From Bacteroidota bacterium (lineage in GTDB: Bacteria; Bacteroidota; Bacteroidia; Chitinophagales; Chitinophagaceae): a DNA stretch of 6,981 nt. The notes beneath the pieces were generated by a model. That model worked only from the letters and a program-made list of their open reading frames with translations, had not been told where the DNA came from and did not search any database. Location of the stretch: positions 1 to 6,981 of the forward strand of contig JAEWJV010000166.1 in the NCBI GenBank assembly GCA_023386395.1, read 5' to 3'. How positions within the stretch are numbered: the first letter of the stretch is position 1; each line of letters begins with the position of its first letter. Of this stretch, positions 4,988-6,981 are shown piece by piece. Position numbers and translations under genes: made by a program.

Positions 4988-6981
4988 ATGTTCAAAAATT
5001 ATTTTAAAACTGCCTGGCGAAACCTGGTGAAGAATAAATTTTATTCTGTCATCAATATTACAGGGCTGAGTATTGGTTTAACCGTTGGTTTACTCATTTT
5101 ATTATGGGTGCAGGATGAATATAGCTACGATCGTTTTCACAAGAATGCATTAAACATTATTAAGCTGGAAAACATGGTGGCCACCGGCCCGGCAAGGCAG
5201 CTATGGACGGTTACAACAGCGCCGATAGGCGAAATGGCAAAAAAAGAAATTCCAGGTGTAAAAGAGGTGGTACGTGTTACGGAAAACTATTATTATGGTT
5301 TATATAAATACGGGGATAAAGTATTCAGCGATGAAAGGACCGTGGTTACTGATCCTTCATTTTTTTCAATGTTTGATTTTAATATCATTAAAGGAAATAC
5401 AACCAATCCTTTCCCCGACAGTCGTTCAGTTGTACTAACTGAAACAACAGCAAAAAAGTTTTTTGGAAATGATGATGCAATAGGAAAAGTTATAACGACT
5501 GAATATAAAGATGCTTTTAAAGTTACCGGCATCATAAAAGACTTTCCTAAAAATTCAACCATACAAGGTGATATGATTTTTCCCATGAGCCTTGTTGCTG
5601 AAAAGAATTATACCGGTAATACGGATGGAAAGAATATCAATAACGATTTCAGCAATTTTGATTATAACACTTATCTCCTGCTGCAGCCGGGTTTTTCATT
5701 TGAAGGTTTTGTCAAAAAACTGCGAGACATGCATTTAAGCATTAAGCCGGATGATACGGATATTGGTTATGTATGGCTGCCGCTGAGCAAGATGCATTTA
5801 TACCGCGCCGATGATGGCGACGGCGGCATTGGGATGGTGCGCATGTTTACCATCATTGCTATTTTAATACTGGTAATTGCCTGTATTAATTACGTAAACC
5901 TTTCTACGGCCCGTTCCATGTTGCGTGCAAAAGAAGTGAGTTTAAGAAAAATAGTTGGTGCAGCAAGGGGGCAGTTGTTCCTGCAATTCATAACAGAAAC
6001 AGCATTGCTTTTTGTTGTGGCTATTATCATTTCCCTAGTGCTTGTTTACAGTTTAATACCGGTTTTCAATACGGTGGCATCCAAAGAAATTGTTTTGAAT
6101 TTTGCTGATTACCATATATGGATAGTGATGCTTTGCACTATTGCAGGCACGCTTATTATTTCAAGTATTTATCCTGCATTATTATTGTCTTCTTTTGAGC
6201 CGGTAAAAGCGTTAAAAGGAAAGCTAAGCGCAAACTTCAGCAATGCTGCATTCAGAAAAGTGCTGGTGGTTGTGCAGTTCACTTTTTCTATTATACTTAT
6301 AACGGGAACTATTGTAATTGGCAAACAACTGCAATACATCAATTCAAAGCAATTAGGTTACGATAAAGAGAATGTTTTATCAATACGAATGATAGACATG
6401 GCAGGGCATCTTGAAGCAGTTAAATCCGACCTCTTACAGCAGCCGGCGATAAAAGATGTAACGTTTACAAATGCCAACATTATTGATTTTGGTAATCAAA
6501 CCGGCGATAATGAGTGGGATGGAAAGCAAACCGGTGAAACGGTTATGCTAAGCCCGATGAACATCAGTAAAAACTTTATCCCATTCTTTAAAATGCAATT
6601 GACTGAAGGCAGCAATTTTACAGGCGCTGTGGCAGATTCCATGCATTTTATATTGAATGAAACAGCGGTAAAAACCATGCGCATTAAAGATCCTGTTGGC
6701 AAACGCCTCCGTTTATGGAAAACAGAAGGAACGATCATAGGCGTTGTAAAAGATTTTCATTTTACTTCTATGCGCACAAGAATAAAGCCCGCTGTTTTTT
6801 ACGCACAGCCGCTTAACTATGGAAATATTTATATTAAAACAACGGGCAAAGATGCACCGGCGGCTATAGCTGCAGCGCAAAAAGAATGGAAGAAATACAA
6901 CGCAAACTATCCGTTTAAGTATAATTTTCTCGATGAGAATTTTAACCGCTTATATGCCGCAGAACAGCGCTCCGGTTTACT
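4988..6981 (+). CDS. ABC transporter permease C, double MacB/FtsX type (partial, C-terminus outside window)
   Basis: Third paralogue, open from the ATG at 4988 to the right edge (664 full codons plus two bases) with no stop. By alignment with A and B, about 120-125 residues (TM6-TM8 and the second coupling loop) lie beyond the window. Seen: N-terminus MFKNYFKTAWRNLVKNKFYS, TM1 about 21-41, first periplasmic MacB_PCD-like domain about 42-284 (VVLTETTAKKFFG, then VTGIIKDFPKNSTIQ), TM2 286-304 with ACINYVNLSTARS, coupling loop EVSLRKIVGA at 316-325 (Ser where A and B have Gly), TM3 338-357, TM4 about 376-396, signature SIYPALLLSSFEPVKALKG (393-411), TM5 425-444, second periplasmic domain from about 445 (IIGVVKDFHF near its middle). 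The ATG is supported by the N-terminal match with B; no Shine-Dalgarno sequence is present. It lies 57 bases after B and is probably in the same transcript. The truncation is an effect of the window, not evidence of a pseudogene. Substrate unknown. Confidence 0.92.
   Translation, partial: MFKNYFKTAWRNLVKNKFYSVINITGLSIGLTVGLLILLWVQDEYSYDRFHKNALNIIKLENMVATGPARQLWTVTTAPIGEMAKKEIPGVKEVVRVTENYYYGLYKYGDKVFSDERTVVTDPSFFSMFDFNIIKGNTTNPFPDSRSVVLTETTAKKFFGNDDAIGKVITTEYKDAFKVTGIIKDFPKNSTIQGDMIFPMSLVAEKNYTGNTDGKNINNDFSNFDYNTYLLLQPGFSFEGFVKKLRDMHLSIKPDDTDIGYVWLPLSKMHLYRADDGDGGIGMVRMFTIIAILILVIACINYVNLSTARSMLRAKEVSLRKIVGAARGQLFLQFITETALLFVVAIIISLVLVYSLIPVFNTVASKEIVLNFADYHIWIVMLCTIAGTLIISSIYPALLLSSFEPVKALKGKLSANFSNAAFRKVLVVVQFTFSIILITGTIVIGKQLQYINSKQLGYDKENVLSIRMIDMAGHLEAVKSDLLQQPAIKDVTFTNANIIDFGNQTGDNEWDGKQTGETVMLSPMNISKNFIPFFKMQLTEGSNFTGAVADSMHFILNETAVKTMRIKDPVGKRLRLWKTEGTIIGVVKDFHFTSMRTRIKPAVFYAQPLNYGNIYIKTTGKDAPAAIAAAQKEWKKYNANYPFKYNFLDENFNRLYAAEQRSGL
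4994..5017 (+). repeat. 5'-end tract shared with permease B (copy 2)
   Basis: Matches 2561-2584 at 23 of 24 bases. The corresponding part of permease A (around 113-137) is related but clearly diverged. With the A/B 3' tract, this means neighbouring genes share near-identical DNA at their ends while their periplasmic-domain coding parts differ. Confidence 0.6.

Noticed and set aside
5293..6738. Minus-strand open frames (5293-5586, 6496-6738) inside permease C
   Set aside because: Antisense to conserved permease codons. Although C has no stop in the window, its + strand frame is open throughout and matches A and B.
90..6981. Complete MacB (ATPase fused to permease) or a CRISPR, toxin or phage-defence locus
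   Set aside because: No nucleotide-binding domain precedes the first membrane segment in any of the three genes, and there are no repeat-spacer arrays, nuclease motifs or mobile-element ends.

Overview
The window comes from a Bacteroidota genome, most likely of the Chitinophagaceae type. This rests on three things: the gene family, which is strongly expanded in that phylum; moderately AT-rich DNA; and starts with no Shine-Dalgarno sequence but an AT-rich leader. The assignment is inference, because no rRNA or other marker gene is present.

Layout: a short left flank (1-89) with no recognisable gene; permease A (90-2483, complete); a 71-base spacer carrying a small TTTGAAAA repeat cluster; permease B (2555-4930, complete); a 57-base plain spacer; and permease C (4988 to the right edge, cut off by the window just before its sixth membrane segment). 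All genes lie on the + strand. No terminator or convincing internal promoter separates them, so they are probably one transcription unit.

All three genes encode the same kind of protein: an inner-membrane ABC-transporter permease of the MacB/FtsX superfamily, about 790-800 residues, in the Bacteroidota 'double' form. Each chain carries the four-helix MacB unit twice (TM1, periplasmic MacB_PCD-like domain, TM2-TM4; then TM5, second periplasmic domain, TM6-TM8). One chain should therefore correspond to a MacB homodimer. The FtsX-type cytoplasmic coupling loop (E-V/I-G-x-R-K) follows TM2 and TM6. No ATPase gene (Walker A, LSGGQ) lies in the window, so the energising subunit must be encoded outside it. 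MacB-type proteins transmit ATPase movement to the periplasm (mechanotransmission) and act in efflux of peptides, toxins or lipoproteins. The actual substrate here cannot be read from the sequence.

The most noteworthy points are the tandem array of divergent paralogues without an ATPase, near-identical DNA tracts at gene ends (A/B at the 3' end, B/C at the 5' end), the spacer repeat, and small departures from family motifs in B and C. I see no clear evidence of a wholly new kind of system. This is a widespread but poorly characterised permease family.
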